Positions 45,373 to 54,808 of a stretch of 64,000 nt of DNA are shown here, in pieces. Position numbers and translations under genes: made by a program. A model generated the notes under the pieces. That model was not told the DNA's origin and searched no databases. It saw only the letters and a list, made by a program, of their open reading frames with translations. The number at the start of each line of letters is the position of its first letter. Position 1 is the stretch's first letter. Source of the stretch: Phialophora verrucosa (Eukaryota > Ascomycota > Eurotiomycetes > Chaetothyriales > Herpotrichiellaceae); contig MSED01000004.1 in the NCBI GenBank assembly GCA_002099365.1, positions 1,178,001 through 1,242,000 of the forward strand, given 5' to 3'.

Positions 45373-47037
45373 TTAAGATGATTCCGAACTCGCCGTGTGC
45401 TTCTCTGGCATGACGGACTCGTGAGCGACGTCTTCGCTGCTGGTTTCGCTGCTAACTTCCTTGATCGGACCAGTGAACTTCTTGCGAGCTCGCAGGACAT
45501 AATTGAGCGTCGCGAAAATCATAACGGCCCCGAACACGGGAGAAGCGTAGTTCATATTCTCACCAGTGACAGGAAGGAATGGCGGGAACGGCAGGAAGAT
45601 GATGAGGAAGACGCAGAAGGCGACCGTAAGAATGTTGACGGGAAGGCCCAGTTTGCCCATTGTCCAAGGTCCGAACACGATTGGGTTGGAGACATTGTAA
45701 CGGCGGATGGCGAACATAACCGTTGGGATGGCGTATGAGAAGTAGAAGCCCAATGTCGTCAGGGAGATCAGCGCGTTGAATGCTGTGGTAGAGCCGATAT
45801 TGATCAAAGAAAGCAGCGAGACGCAGACGAAGAGCAGGATGACAGCATTGGTCGGGCACTTGTCCCGGGGCGAGATTCGGGCGAAGATCTTGGAGAATGG
45901 AAGCCCGTGGTCTCTAGCAAAGGCCCAGAGCAACCGAGAAACTGAAGCGGTGCATCCAAAGAGGTTCATGGAGAAAACGATGATAACGGCTGTTATCATG
46001 GCGGTTGCGGCCTTTTGGTTGTTGGTTGCTTGCAAGAAGACGGCGATGATGGGCAGACCGGTCGGTGTCGAAAGGACCGTATCGGCATCGGTGATGGCGT
46101 ACAGGACGGCGATGATGTACGCGAACCCAGCACATCCGTTGATGACCACCGACCAGATCATGGCTCGGGGGATGTTGAGCGGAGCGTTGTAGGCTTCTTC
46201 ACTCATGTGTACCACAGCATCCACGCCGGCAAGGGCAAATGCAGGGGTGAGAAATCCAATGCAGAAGCTGACACCATCACTGTCCCAACCGCTCGCGTTG
46301 ATGAATGTACCCCAGACATCCTTGTCGCTGGCTTTCGTGCTTGTTGCCAATATGGAGATGAAGACGATAAAGAAGAACAGAACGTGCAGCAGTCCTCCCA
46401 TGGTCTCCCAAAGTGGCAGAAATTTCTTGCCGAAAGTATTGCCTAGAGAGGCGACGCCAGAGAACCCAATCATGATGAGCGTCGCATGCCACCGTTTTGG
46501 TTCGTAGTCGGAGTAGTTGAGGACAGCCACGGCTTGAATCATTGAAGCGATCAAGAAACAGACCGATGCCACAGCAGCGACCCAGCCGGTAACCGTCACC
46601 CATCCCTGGACGTAACTGATGAGTGCCCGCCATTTCGGGGGTGAATGCTCAGCACTCCAGTGATATTGAGCTCCAGCAATGGGTGAGCTATGTTGGCTGT
46701 CAGCGTATTCTTTGTGTAGCATGAGGCTCATTCTTACATTGAAGCCATCTCGGCGAATGAGCCGGCAATGCAAAGCGTTCCCAGCACCGAAACAATGAAA
46801 CCATAGACGACCGAGGCAGGACCACCGTTGGAATACGCGCCGGCGAACAAGGCACTCGTCGCTTCCCACGTACACAGCGTGCACAGCGACATGCCCAGCA
46901 ACGCCCAGAAGTTCCATTCTCGCTGCAAGAGCAATCAGTGACGGGCGCATGGACAAGGGTGGCGCAAACTGTACCTTCAATACTTCCTTCTTTCCCGCTG
47001 CCTCCAACGCAGCAGCATCTGACGTGTACACAGTCAT
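45373..47037 (-). CDS. Amino-acid/GABA-type permease (APC superfamily)
   Basis: Three exons on the minus strand: 46975-47037, 46738-46922 and 45373-46687, 520 aa. Introns are 52 and 50 nt. The middle exon is in a different frame from the long open frame around it; joining gives KREWNFWALLGMSLCTLCTWEA, then AEMASI-SPIAGAQYHW, the family signature. About twelve membrane segments follow. Conserved blocks include FALAGVDAVVHMSEE and SRLLWAFARDHGLPFS. The best match is the fungal GABA/choline/polyamine permease group (yeast Uga4/Hnm1-like), plasma membrane; substrate not determined. The N-terminus before the first membrane segment is short (MTVYTSDAAALEAAGKKEVLK), so an additional upstream exon is possible. 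Confidence 0.9.
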   Translation of the reverse strand: MTVYTSDAAALEAAGKKEVLKVQFAPPLSMRPSLIALAARMELLGVAGHVAVHAVYVGSDECLVRRRVFQRWSCLGRLWFHCFGAGNALHCRLIRRDGFNVRMSLMLHKEYADSQHSSPIAGAQYHWSAEHSPPKWRALISYVQGWVTVTGWVAAVASVCFLIASMIQAVAVLNYSDYEPKRWHATLIMIGFSGVASLGNTFGKKFLPLWETMGGLLHVLFFFIVFISILATSTKASDKDVWGTFINASGWDSDGVSFCIGFLTPAFALAGVDAVVHMSEEAYNAPLNIPRAMIWSVVINGCAGFAYIIAVLYAITDADTVLSTPTGLPIIAVFLQATNNQKAATAMITAVIIVFSMNLFGCTASVSRLLWAFARDHGLPFSKIFARISPRDKCPTNAVILLFVCVSLLSLINIGSTTAFNALISLTTLGFYFSYAIPTVMFAIRRYNVSNPIVFGPWTMGKLGLPVNILTVAFCVFLIIFLPFPPFLPVTGENMNYASPVFGAVMIFATLNYVLRARKKFTGPIKEVSSETSSEDVAHESVMPEKHTASSESS

Positions 47038-49073
47038 CTTGACAACCACCACTGGCTACACAGGGAGAATGTGCGAAGAGAAAGTGAATTAGGGAGAGTG
47101 AAGCAAAGAGTCACCTGCGCAGGAAGAAGGAAGTTGACAAGCACGAGTGCGATTGCCTTGTACTTGAATGTCGCTTGGAGGGTCTCCTGGTTGGGGGTAT
47201 GCGGATTGATCAAGCACATGGCGCCCCATAGCGAGACAAGTTGTTTTGGACGCTAGCTTTGGAGGGCAGGCGCGAGAGAGTGTGTGAGAACCAGGGTGTG
47301 AGGTTAGCCTGAATGCGTGCTCGCCTCGAGTGTGCTGGCAGGTTGAACGATAGTGGTGTGTACGCGCAGACCCATTTTCTGCATGGGTGCCAAATAGATT
47401 TCGGAGCCAGAGCAACAATCGAACAGGATGCCTGCATGAACTTCCCTGCCTGAAGTTGTCTGACACGATCGCTCATCTCGCGGCTTGATGTCAAATGACA
47501 AATGTAAGCCGCCAGATTCCTCTCATTTGTCGCGAGAATGACTCGTGGACGACAAAGTTGTTTCAGCCAGACGTGACGACGTGATACTTATCTCGAGCTT
47601 CCCCAGGGGTGGATGTCCCCTCTCGTTATCTACCAATAGATCAAAATGCGGATCAGCACGGTGCATGCCGGCAAGTGTGATAATGGAGCTCGAAGTGCGC
47701 CACTGAGCCGGGGCCGAGCCTTGCAAGGACAAAGCCATTTCCGTGCGTTCCTCAATGGTTCGACGGATAGGACAGCTTTATCCGCCACCGTTTGAGCTTG
47801 TCTGAGCTTGCCTTGCTTGGTTGCCGTGGACATGAATCCTACTTCATCGACCAAGGTGTCCAGGTCAATGCCAGCCAAGGAGTCGATCTTTCTGTAGCCG
47901 CAACCCTCCGTCCACAGCGTCGTACAGATCACGGGTGGGAGGTGCAGCATTAGTTTACATGCAGCGACGCTCGTACAGTAGGTCCCCCCTTTCAGGCACG
48001 CAAGGGTGACCTGCTAGACTGGAAAGACCCCCCGGCGATCACTAAGCTAGGAGCGGGCACTTCGCGTCAACTGGCAAATGGCCGGCAAGAGAAGGATCGA
48101 ACGTTGACTCTGCGCACGAACCTCTCACCCTGCAGTTGGCTGTTTTGAGGCGTTGCAGACGCCCACATCCAACATGGCTAGTTCCCACTTGCTTGCATCA
48201 AAGAGAGGCGAACACAGCCAGGCGACCATTTTACCCTGGAAGCGAAGATCTCACCGCTTTGTCGCCTTCTAGACCTGAGGGAATACCCTCGCCAGTCGCG
48301 AACCCTGCAAACAACGTGGGAATGAAACAAGGCCAACATACGAGCAGTCAACGTGGGAATGGAACAAGGTGAACATGTTCTGACCCCGATCCCCGCCGAA
48401 CTCAAATCCCTATCGAGGCCAGAACATACGGAGTAAAGCTTTGGTCAAATCTGAGGTCCCCCAGGACTCCGCACCGGAGAGTTGCACCAAAGCTTGTCAG
48501 GGGAACCTGCAACCGTCAAAGCTTGGGGCTTCTGGGCGAGCCTGACTGGCGCAACTGGGTAGACTCCGCAAACCCAATCACAACCTACTCGATGATCAGA
48601 GCATGCCGCGAGTCCGGACGGAAAGGGGCGCTGAGGGCCCCCAAGTCATGTCGATCTTCTCATGTATGGGTAAGCTCCTTTATCCGAGCTTTAACGTAAT
48701 AGCAACAGTCTTCGGGACTCTGGGTATCGGCATCTTACAGAGCATTATGCCACTAGGAGAATTGGTCGACATGCAGCAAATGATAGGCGCATCTTCTGAA
48801 TTGTCCTGTGAGGTACCTGTGCGACACAGCGGAAATCCTCCTCCATGCTGTGCTGAGAGCGACAAGTCAAGATTTGAGCAGACAGCGAACGCTTGCGCGC
48901 TGTACGGAAAATCAATCTTCCGGCGGTGGTGCGTCGAAAATGACGTTGCCTTCACCGCTTTGGCCTCGCATGGCAGAAACCCCAGAAATTTTTGGGACTG
49001 CGGCAACATGGCCCGCAAGCCTGAAATGAATATTATCCAGACACTATCGAGCGAGAAATAATTCCTCACAATT
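47038..49073. other. Large intergenic region between divergent permease and NAP gene
   Basis: About 2 kb between the divergent starts of the permease (-) and the SET/NAP gene (+). TACGGAGTA lies at 48427-48435. A 152-codon frame at 48603-49061 (+) ends 13 bp before the NAP start and has no family features; I treat it as leader or promoter. A near-repeat of GTGGGAATGRAACAAGG occurs at about 48318 and 48353. Confidence 0.45.
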
Positions 49074-50112
49074 ATGGCAGAGCCTTCCGAAGACGTTGCC
49101 GAGGTCTTCGCAGTCCTTGGAGACTTGGAAAAGGAGTTCGCTGAAGTAGAGCTGGATGTTCGTATGTGCATGATTCGCTTTTCGGGTGTCCGCCGCTGAC
49201 CTTCTCCCAGTGCGCAGAAAAGAATTCAACTTGCGGCCTCTCTACAACAAACGCCAGGGTCTACTCGACAGGGTCCCGGACTTCTGGCCGACTGTTTTCG
49301 GCTCTGGACCAGAGGAAATCCGGCAATTCTTCACGCCAGACGATCTAGCTCTAGGCGCATGCCTCAAATCTTTCTCGGTCGAACGATATCAGATTGAGTC
49401 CGCGGACAAAGGGGAACCTCGGAGTCTGCGCTTCACCTTCGAGTTCGCGCCCAACGACTTTATCCAAGACACCAAATTGGTCAAAGATTTCGAGTATCGA
49501 CCTCGTAAGGACGGTCCCGGGGATCTGGTCTCAACACCCGTTCCGATCAAGTGGAAGTCAAAGAAGAAGGACTTGACACGCGGTCTCCTTGACGCTGCTG
49601 TCGAACTGTATAACGCAGAAGGAGCTCTTCAGCTCAAGGATGGAGACAAGGTCGTCGACATCGTCGAGCGAGAGGCGTTATGGCAACATGAGAAGCTGCG
49701 AGAAAAGTTGAGCAAACTTGACGAGGATGAGGACTATCAGCCAAGTTTCTTCAACTGGTTCGGCTTCCGCGGGGCGGTTGATATGGCAGTTCCGAAGAAA
49801 TCGACGGAGAATGGCGCTGATAATGCTGACGGAGAGGAGGACGGTGAAGACGACGAAGAGGAAGACGAAGCGGAGGGGATGCTTGAGGTCGAGATCTTCC
49901 CAGCTGGCGAGGAATTGGCCATTGCTCTTGCCGAGGAACTCTGGACTGATGCCATGGATTACTTCATGTCTGCTCAAGATGAAGACGCCGAGGGGTTTGA
50001 GGGACTCGATGCAGAGGAGGAAGATGACGACGATGACGACGACGTTCCAGAGCTGGTGAATGCCGAAGAAGAGGAGGTTGCGCCGCCGCGAAAGAAACAG
50101 CGCAAAGGTTGA
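49074..50112 (+). CDS. SET/NAP-family histone chaperone (Vps75-like)
   Basis: Two exons: 49074-49161 and 49211-50112, 329 aa. The 49-nt intron has GTATGT, GCTGAC and CTCCCAG. An N-terminal helix (LGDLEKEFAEVELDVLRRKEFNLRPLYNKR) forms the NAP dimerisation helix. The earmuff domain follows: DFWPTVFG, LKSFSVERYQIE, FTFEFAPNDFIQD, WKSKKKDLTRG, and SFFNWFGF near 205. Very acidic stretches follow in an internal loop (EEDGEDDEEEDE) and near the C-terminus (EEEDDDDDDD), which ends in the basic PPRKKQRKG, a likely nuclear localisation signal. Role: binding H3-H4/H2A-H2B and assisting chromatin assembly or Rtt109-type acetylation; the choice between Vps75 and SET orthology is not settled. Confidence 0.92.
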
Positions 50113-50415
50113 GGTGCTGCTGTCCTCGGTAGTGACCCCTTTTGGATCTGGTCTGGATATCATCACATATACCCCAAGATGCGCATGTTGGAGCCCGAGG
50201 ACGGTTCTGAGCTCGACGCGGTTCCTTCCGTGGTTTGCCTGCCGTTAGAACGGCAAACAACGGGCCATCTCGCTGCGTCAGTACGTGCATGCGCACGCCG
50301 CTTTGTGGCATCTCCTTTGCCCTCAGCGCTTCCATAGCACGCATCTCATGCATCTGAATCGTACTTGGTCCTCGAGAAGACCCCATGCGGCGCAGATGAC
50401 CTTTTTCTTGCATGC
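50113..50415. other. Short region between convergent genes
   Basis: About 300 bp of 3' flanks of the NAP gene (+) and the SNARE gene (-). Nothing distinctive seen. Confidence 0.5.
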
Positions 50416-51219
50416 TCAAAGCGCAATAACCAATATCAACAAGATAATCAAAACCACAATCAGCACCGCAATGCAACAGCTGCTCACGCTGTCCTCGTTC
50501 CTCCGTATGACCTCTCCCACTTTCTTCACCCCAACCTGTAGTTTCCCACCCACTCTGTCGGCAAGGGTATCCACCTCGTCCAGCAGTGCGCCCTGCTCTT
50601 CCAATTCCCGTCCCATATCCTCCGCCTGGCCCCTCAATACCCCGACGCTCTGGAACACCCCGTCCAGCTGCTCGTCCTGCTCCCGCATCATCACCTCCTG
50701 TTGCTGCGCCGCAAACTCGCCATACGGATCATCATTGTCGTCGTCGTCTTCGTCGTCGTGCGCATCCTCAAAACTAGCCGGCGCGGGTAATTTGCCTGCC
50801 CGTCCAGCACCACCACCAGCGGCCGCCCCCATTCCCGCAGCCATAGAAGCAACATGCCCTCCCGCGACGTGCGTCTCGGGCGTGACACCCTCCAACTCCC
50901 TCCTCATGCCCTCGACCTCGTCGCCTACGTCCTTGACGAAGCCCCGCCGTCTCTGCACCTCGGCGACATCGAGCCCAAACTTGTACGGGTCGGACTCGAC
51001 GGCTTGGACGCTGTCTAGCAGATCGGCCAAGTCAGCCATCAGGGTCTGGAGGTTCGACTGGAGGTCCGAGCGCGACTGGATCAGTTCAGGCGAGGTCGAG
51101 GAGGGAGACAGCGTGCGGATGCGCAGGTACGAGGAGAAGAGATGGCGGGTCGACGAGAGGGTGGTGAGCACGTCGGACTGCACCGAGAGGAAGGGGTCGT
51201 CATCTTGCGCGGGATTCAT
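50416..51219 (-). CDS. TLG1: Tlg1/syntaxin-6-type t-SNARE
   Basis: Single exon on the minus strand, 267 aa from ATG 51219 (the frame is open to 51270). The N-terminal helical domain starts MNPAQDDDPFLSVQSDV, typical of the syntaxin-6/10 N-domain, with SDPYKFGLDVAEVQRRRGFV. An Ala/Gly-rich and Asp-rich linker follows. The SNARE coiled coil spans about 175-238: QDEQLDGVFQSVGVLRGQAE and ELEEQGALLDEVD with the central-layer glutamine in EEQ. It ends in one tail-anchor membrane segment (IAVLIVVLIILLILVIAL). It acts in endosome-to-Golgi and late Golgi fusion. Confidence 0.9.
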   Translation of the reverse strand: MNPAQDDDPFLSVQSDVLTTLSSTRHLFSSYLRIRTLSPSSTSPELIQSRSDLQSNLQTLMADLADLLDSVQAVESDPYKFGLDVAEVQRRRGFVKDVGDEVEGMRRELEGVTPETHVAGGHVASMAAGMGAAAGGGAGRAGKLPAPASFEDAHDDEDDDDNDDPYGEFAAQQQEVMMREQDEQLDGVFQSVGVLRGQAEDMGRELEEQGALLDEVDTLADRVGGKLQVGVKKVGEVIRRNEDSVSSCCIAVLIVVLIILLILVIAL

Positions 51220-52094
51220 GGCGGAAGAGGAGATGGGTGTATGTGCGCGAGGGCGCCAGGCGGTTGACATTTATTGCATTGTTCCTCGGCTTGGTTGGGA
51301 GTGTTAAGGTAGAGCGGAGTATATATATGCTCTTAAGTAGGAGCCTGTACACCAGTGAGGTGAGAGGTGGTGGGTGTTGTTGGTCTTGGAGAGTCTCGGT
51401 CAAAGACAAGGCAGCCTTGCTCGAAGTGTGGATTGTTGTGCTCGGAGCTCACGTCCTCACTCCGACACCAGGCCTTGCCGCTTCTCTACGGTACTGAATA
51501 CTGTCACTTGCAAAATCCAAAAGACGCCGGTCAACCTCGCACACACACGAACAGCAAACTCACGCCGGATGGTCTTTCATGAATTACAATTTAGAATAAC
51601 AAGACTAGTATAGTTCGAAGCGGAGTTTGGTTCTGCAGCTGGCGCAACAAGGCATTATAGAGTTGCTGCTGCTACAAAAAATTCAAGAAACATCATCTGG
51701 CCTGAAATCGCTGTTCACGTCTGCTCGCATTCGGCAAGGTTGGACTGCCCCCTTGGTTGTCTGCAGATATTTGTATGTTCGACTGACATGTCAAACGATG
51801 GCAGCCTTGCCGAAGGAGGATAAAGCAGAGTATTAGATTCGACCATCGAGACAAACCGAAAATTTCAAAACGACACGACGTGTTTGTACAATGCTACAAG
51901 AGCATAACCCGAGTCGGACAAGCTCTTTGTCCCTATTTATTATTCTTGTACATGACATGGATGTCATCGGATTTATCCAACGGCAACGGGTCTGCGGAAA
52001 CCAGAAAGCCAGACAGAGTTCCAGCGAGAAGCGGCTGGACACGTCAAGTCGACTAAGTCAAGGAGTAATGCTGACGACTGCTCATGGTTGCTGC
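51220..52094. other. Intergenic region, SNARE promoter
   Basis: About 875 bp between two minus-strand genes. The SNARE promoter lies nearest 51220, and the rest is the 3' flank of the mitochondrial-type gene. The frames seen are short and lack features. Confidence 0.45.
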
Positions 52095-53335
52095 TCATGG
52101 TTGTTCCTCCTCCTTTCCAACTTCAGCAGGTGAGGCGCTGGGAGGTGACCTTGAAGCACCCGTAGGTTTCCCATTGAGCTGATCGTACATCTGTAGGCCT
52201 CTCCTGGGCTTGTCGCCCACTGCTGCACGAAGGTTGCGCGCCAAACTGTCCATCAGTTCCGTTAGACTCTTCAATTCACCGTTCAACTGATTCCCCAACC
52301 GTGAGTTGGCGACTGAATCGACCTTCAATGCCCACTTCATCGAGTTCTGTATCGGTATCAACTGCACCAGTGCATGATTTTGCTCGTTGGCCGGTGAGCT
52401 TTCGAGACCGGAGCTTGGCTTTCTACCCTCCAGGTAAAGGAGCTTGGTTGCGTAATTCGCGACTTGACCGTCCTTGTCGTTGCCGTCGTATCTGTGCACC
52501 GCCCTCTCGGCCGCCAATTCTAGTAAGACCGCCAACACAACTGGATCCTGTCGTGCATCACATTCGCCGTCCTTGAGCTTGTCGCCCGTGTGTAGCTGAT
52601 CTTCCAACATTCGTGCCACATGTTCGGCTCGTCGTGAGATTGTTTCAAGCTCAGGGCCTTCGAAACCAGCGAGCACTGCGTGGTTGTGGAGACCCAGCAT
52701 CAGCTCTCTGGCTACGTCGTGTTGTCGCAACGAAATGCCCATTTCTTTCGGTTTCGCCGCGGCGCTGATGATAATGGTTTCTTTGCCCACCTCGCATGCT
52801 TTCCGGGTGAGTTTTGAGGCAAAGGTGCCAGGTAGTTTCAGTTGCGCTGAAACCAGGCCTTTGAGAAATGGAAGTAGGTTGCTCCAATATGTATCGCTCT
52901 CGTTACCATCCAGGAATTTGGCTAGTTGTTTAAGACTCTTTCGCAAGTTAGGCTTGTCGAATGAATGTCGCGGCTCGAGCTTGATCTCTTCACCGTCGTC
53001 CATCGTCACGGTGACTCCAGGTTCGTTGACGAGGGTAGGCTGTTGGGATGTCTTGTACATCAGATCTCGGTGATGAGACTCGACTGCTGCTGGCATAAAG
53101 ACTTTGTTGCGCCATGCTAGGAGAAGTTCGTCGAACTCGGGGTTGGAGGTTGGTGAAAAGGAAGGTATCACTGATCGTGTTAGCTGACGCAGCAGAGCAG
53201 AAAGTGAGATTTCGCACCTTTCCGTTTCGCCGGAGTAGTGCTGAACGATCGTACGGACTTTGACCAGCTCGAACCGCGGAGGCTCTGTCGACAGGTTCTG
53301 CAGACATGGAAGAACTGCTGGGCAGGTTGTGCCAT
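52095..53335 (-). CDS. Fungal mitochondrial protein of unknown function
   Basis: Two exons on the minus strand: 53218-53335 and 52095-53170, 397 aa. The 47-nt intron (GTGCGA donor, GCTAAC, ATCAG) joins SFSTTPAKRK to VIPSFSPTSNPEFDELL. The first 38 residues are basic and Ser-rich (RTCRQSLRG, SKSVRSFSTTPAKRKV), a clear mitochondrial presequence with likely cleavage near FSTT. The mature part is alpha-helical and soluble, with blocks FMPAAVESHHRDLMYK, ELMLGLHNHAV and FEGPELETISRRAEHVARMLED. No enzyme motif is visible. It is divergent from mitochondrial ribosomal protein bL19m with 254 bp between starts, so co-expression with mitochondrial translation is plausible. I recall similar unannotated proteins in other Pezizomycotina but assign no function. 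Confidence 0.78.
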
Positions 53336-53589
53336 TTCACGGACCGGCACTGCAATTGTGCGCAAGGCGAATTCTCTCTTTTTGCAAAAGGCTCAGGCCG
53401 GAAGATGGGATTCCACTGTTGTTGTTTCGTGAGAGTTGAAGAGAGGTGCTGTCTATTCCACTCTAATGTTTTTCTGAAACGGGAAATCGCTCGACTTTCC
53501 TCCCAGAGCTACCAAGTACTTTATTTGACACCTGCGCCTGCTTCCTTGATCTCAACACAAGCACGTTACAATACCTAAGCCTGCACAAG
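53336..53589. promoter_or_regulatory. Compact bidirectional promoter of two mitochondrial genes
   Basis: 254 bp between the divergent ATGs of the unnamed mitochondrial protein (-) and bL19m (+). Shared control is inferred from spacing and the common organelle of both products. Confidence 0.55.
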
Positions 53590-54345
53590 ATGTCGAAGAC
53601 TGCTGTGTCCCGCATGTCAGTATGCTGTTGGCGATCAGCCTTTGCAGAAATCCATCCACAAAGACAATTGCGTCGGTCTTTAGTCACGCTACAACGAGGC
53701 CCGGTTGAGAAACTCGAAGTTCCTACGGACCTGCCTTCGCAATATTGGTCTCAATTACCTGGAAGATTCAAACCCGACAGAGGTACGGATGTCTTTGGGA
53801 AGAGCGCCGGAGGCCAATTTCTAATGTTTGTTTCAGGGAGACGCGAGATAATCATTCACGAATCGCCTCGATCCGAAGCCGAAACCTGCAAGGAACCTAT
53901 CTCAGTTGTCGATAAGTCGCAGTTAGCTCTGCTCGATCCCACCGGCGCGAGGTCGAAATTGTTTGATAAGACCAACAAAGACCGAGCGAAAGTCGGAGAC
54001 ATCCTGCTTGCGGCATTTGCCTCCGGCGAGCCCGTATCGGGTGTTATACTCTCGATCAAGGGGTCAGGCCCTCATACATCAGTGCTGTTACGGAATAACC
54101 TAACAGGCGTCGGAATGGAAATGCAAGTCAAGGTACATAGCCCGCTTGTGCAGAGTATGGAAATAGCTCAAAGAGCACCCAAGAGGAAGAGGAGAGCGAG
54201 AATCTATTACCTCAGGAAACCGGAGCACGACATGGGCAGTGTGCAGAAAGTCGTGGACCAGTATCTGAGACAGCGGGCCATGTTGACTGGCGGCAAGCCT
54301 GGAAGTCAATTTGGCCGTTCACGACCGAAGAAGGGGAAAAGGTGA
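53590..54345 (+). CDS. Mitochondrial large-subunit ribosomal protein bL19m
   Basis: Frame of 251 codons from ATG 53590. The N-terminus is a mitochondrial presequence (RQLRRSLVTLQRG). The bL19 domain lies about residues 130-230: KVGDILLAAFASGEPVSGV, LLRNNLTGVGMEMQVKVHSP and KRKRRARIYYLR, the bL19 signature near the C-terminus. A frame-preserving 54-nt intron is likely at 53783-53836 (GTACGG donor, CTAAT, TTTGTTTCAG). Removing it joins KPDR to GDARE and gives 233 aa. Cytosolic or bacterial contamination is excluded by the presequence and tail. The basic C-terminal extension ends RPKKGKR. Confidence 0.88.
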   Translation: MSKTAVSRMSVCCWRSAFAEIHPQRQLRRSLVTLQRGPVEKLEVPTDLPSQYWSQLPGRFKPDRGTDVFGKSAGGQFLMFVSGRREIIIHESPRSEAETCKEPISVVDKSQLALLDPTGARSKLFDKTNKDRAKVGDILLAAFASGEPVSGVILSIKGSGPHTSVLLRNNLTGVGMEMQVKVHSPLVQSMEIAQRAPKRKRRARIYYLRKPEHDMGSVQKVVDQYLRQRAMLTGGKPGSQFGRSRPKKGKR

Positions 54346-54808
54346 CTAGGATGATCGGATTTGATGCATGAGCGGCCCTGTTGGCGGCGACACGTTCTGG
54401 AAATTGCTTGGTTAGCATGGGCAGCATGTTCAAGCGTAGGTCGGCCAAGAGTCGGATCTGCTTCACTTCGACCTCAGTTTTGTAAGACTACGGTGCGAGT
54501 TGTTCCCCCTACAGTGATGGATTGATGAACTTCCAGTGAAGCAAAATCGAAGGCACACGGCACTGGGAGGATGTCATTCACAGCTCGATCTTCCAAAACA
54601 TGCCAACTCAGCTCTAAGACTAACTTCACTCCCGCCGTCACTATCACGAGGACGGGAATATTGCTGCACTTCTGCCTTCTTGGCAGCGATACCCTCGTTC
54701 TTCGGCCTTCAAATATCTCCTCCGCCTCGTCTGCCTTTCCTTTGGTCTTGCACTTCTCACCCGCTAGCTTCTTTTCTTCTTTTTTGCTGTGGCACGATCG
54801 ATAAGATC
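54346..54808. other. Intergenic region between two plus-strand genes
   Basis: About 460 bp. The CT-rich stretch at about 54690-54790 precedes the next start and looks like promoter/leader. The frame is open from 54536, but family-neutral sequence and CT-rich DNA make ATG 54809 the better start. Confidence 0.5.

Noticed and set aside
48603..49061. 152-codon open frame (+) just before the NAP gene
   Set aside because: No recognisable motif, not in phase with a plausible splice to the NAP gene, and probably part of its leader.
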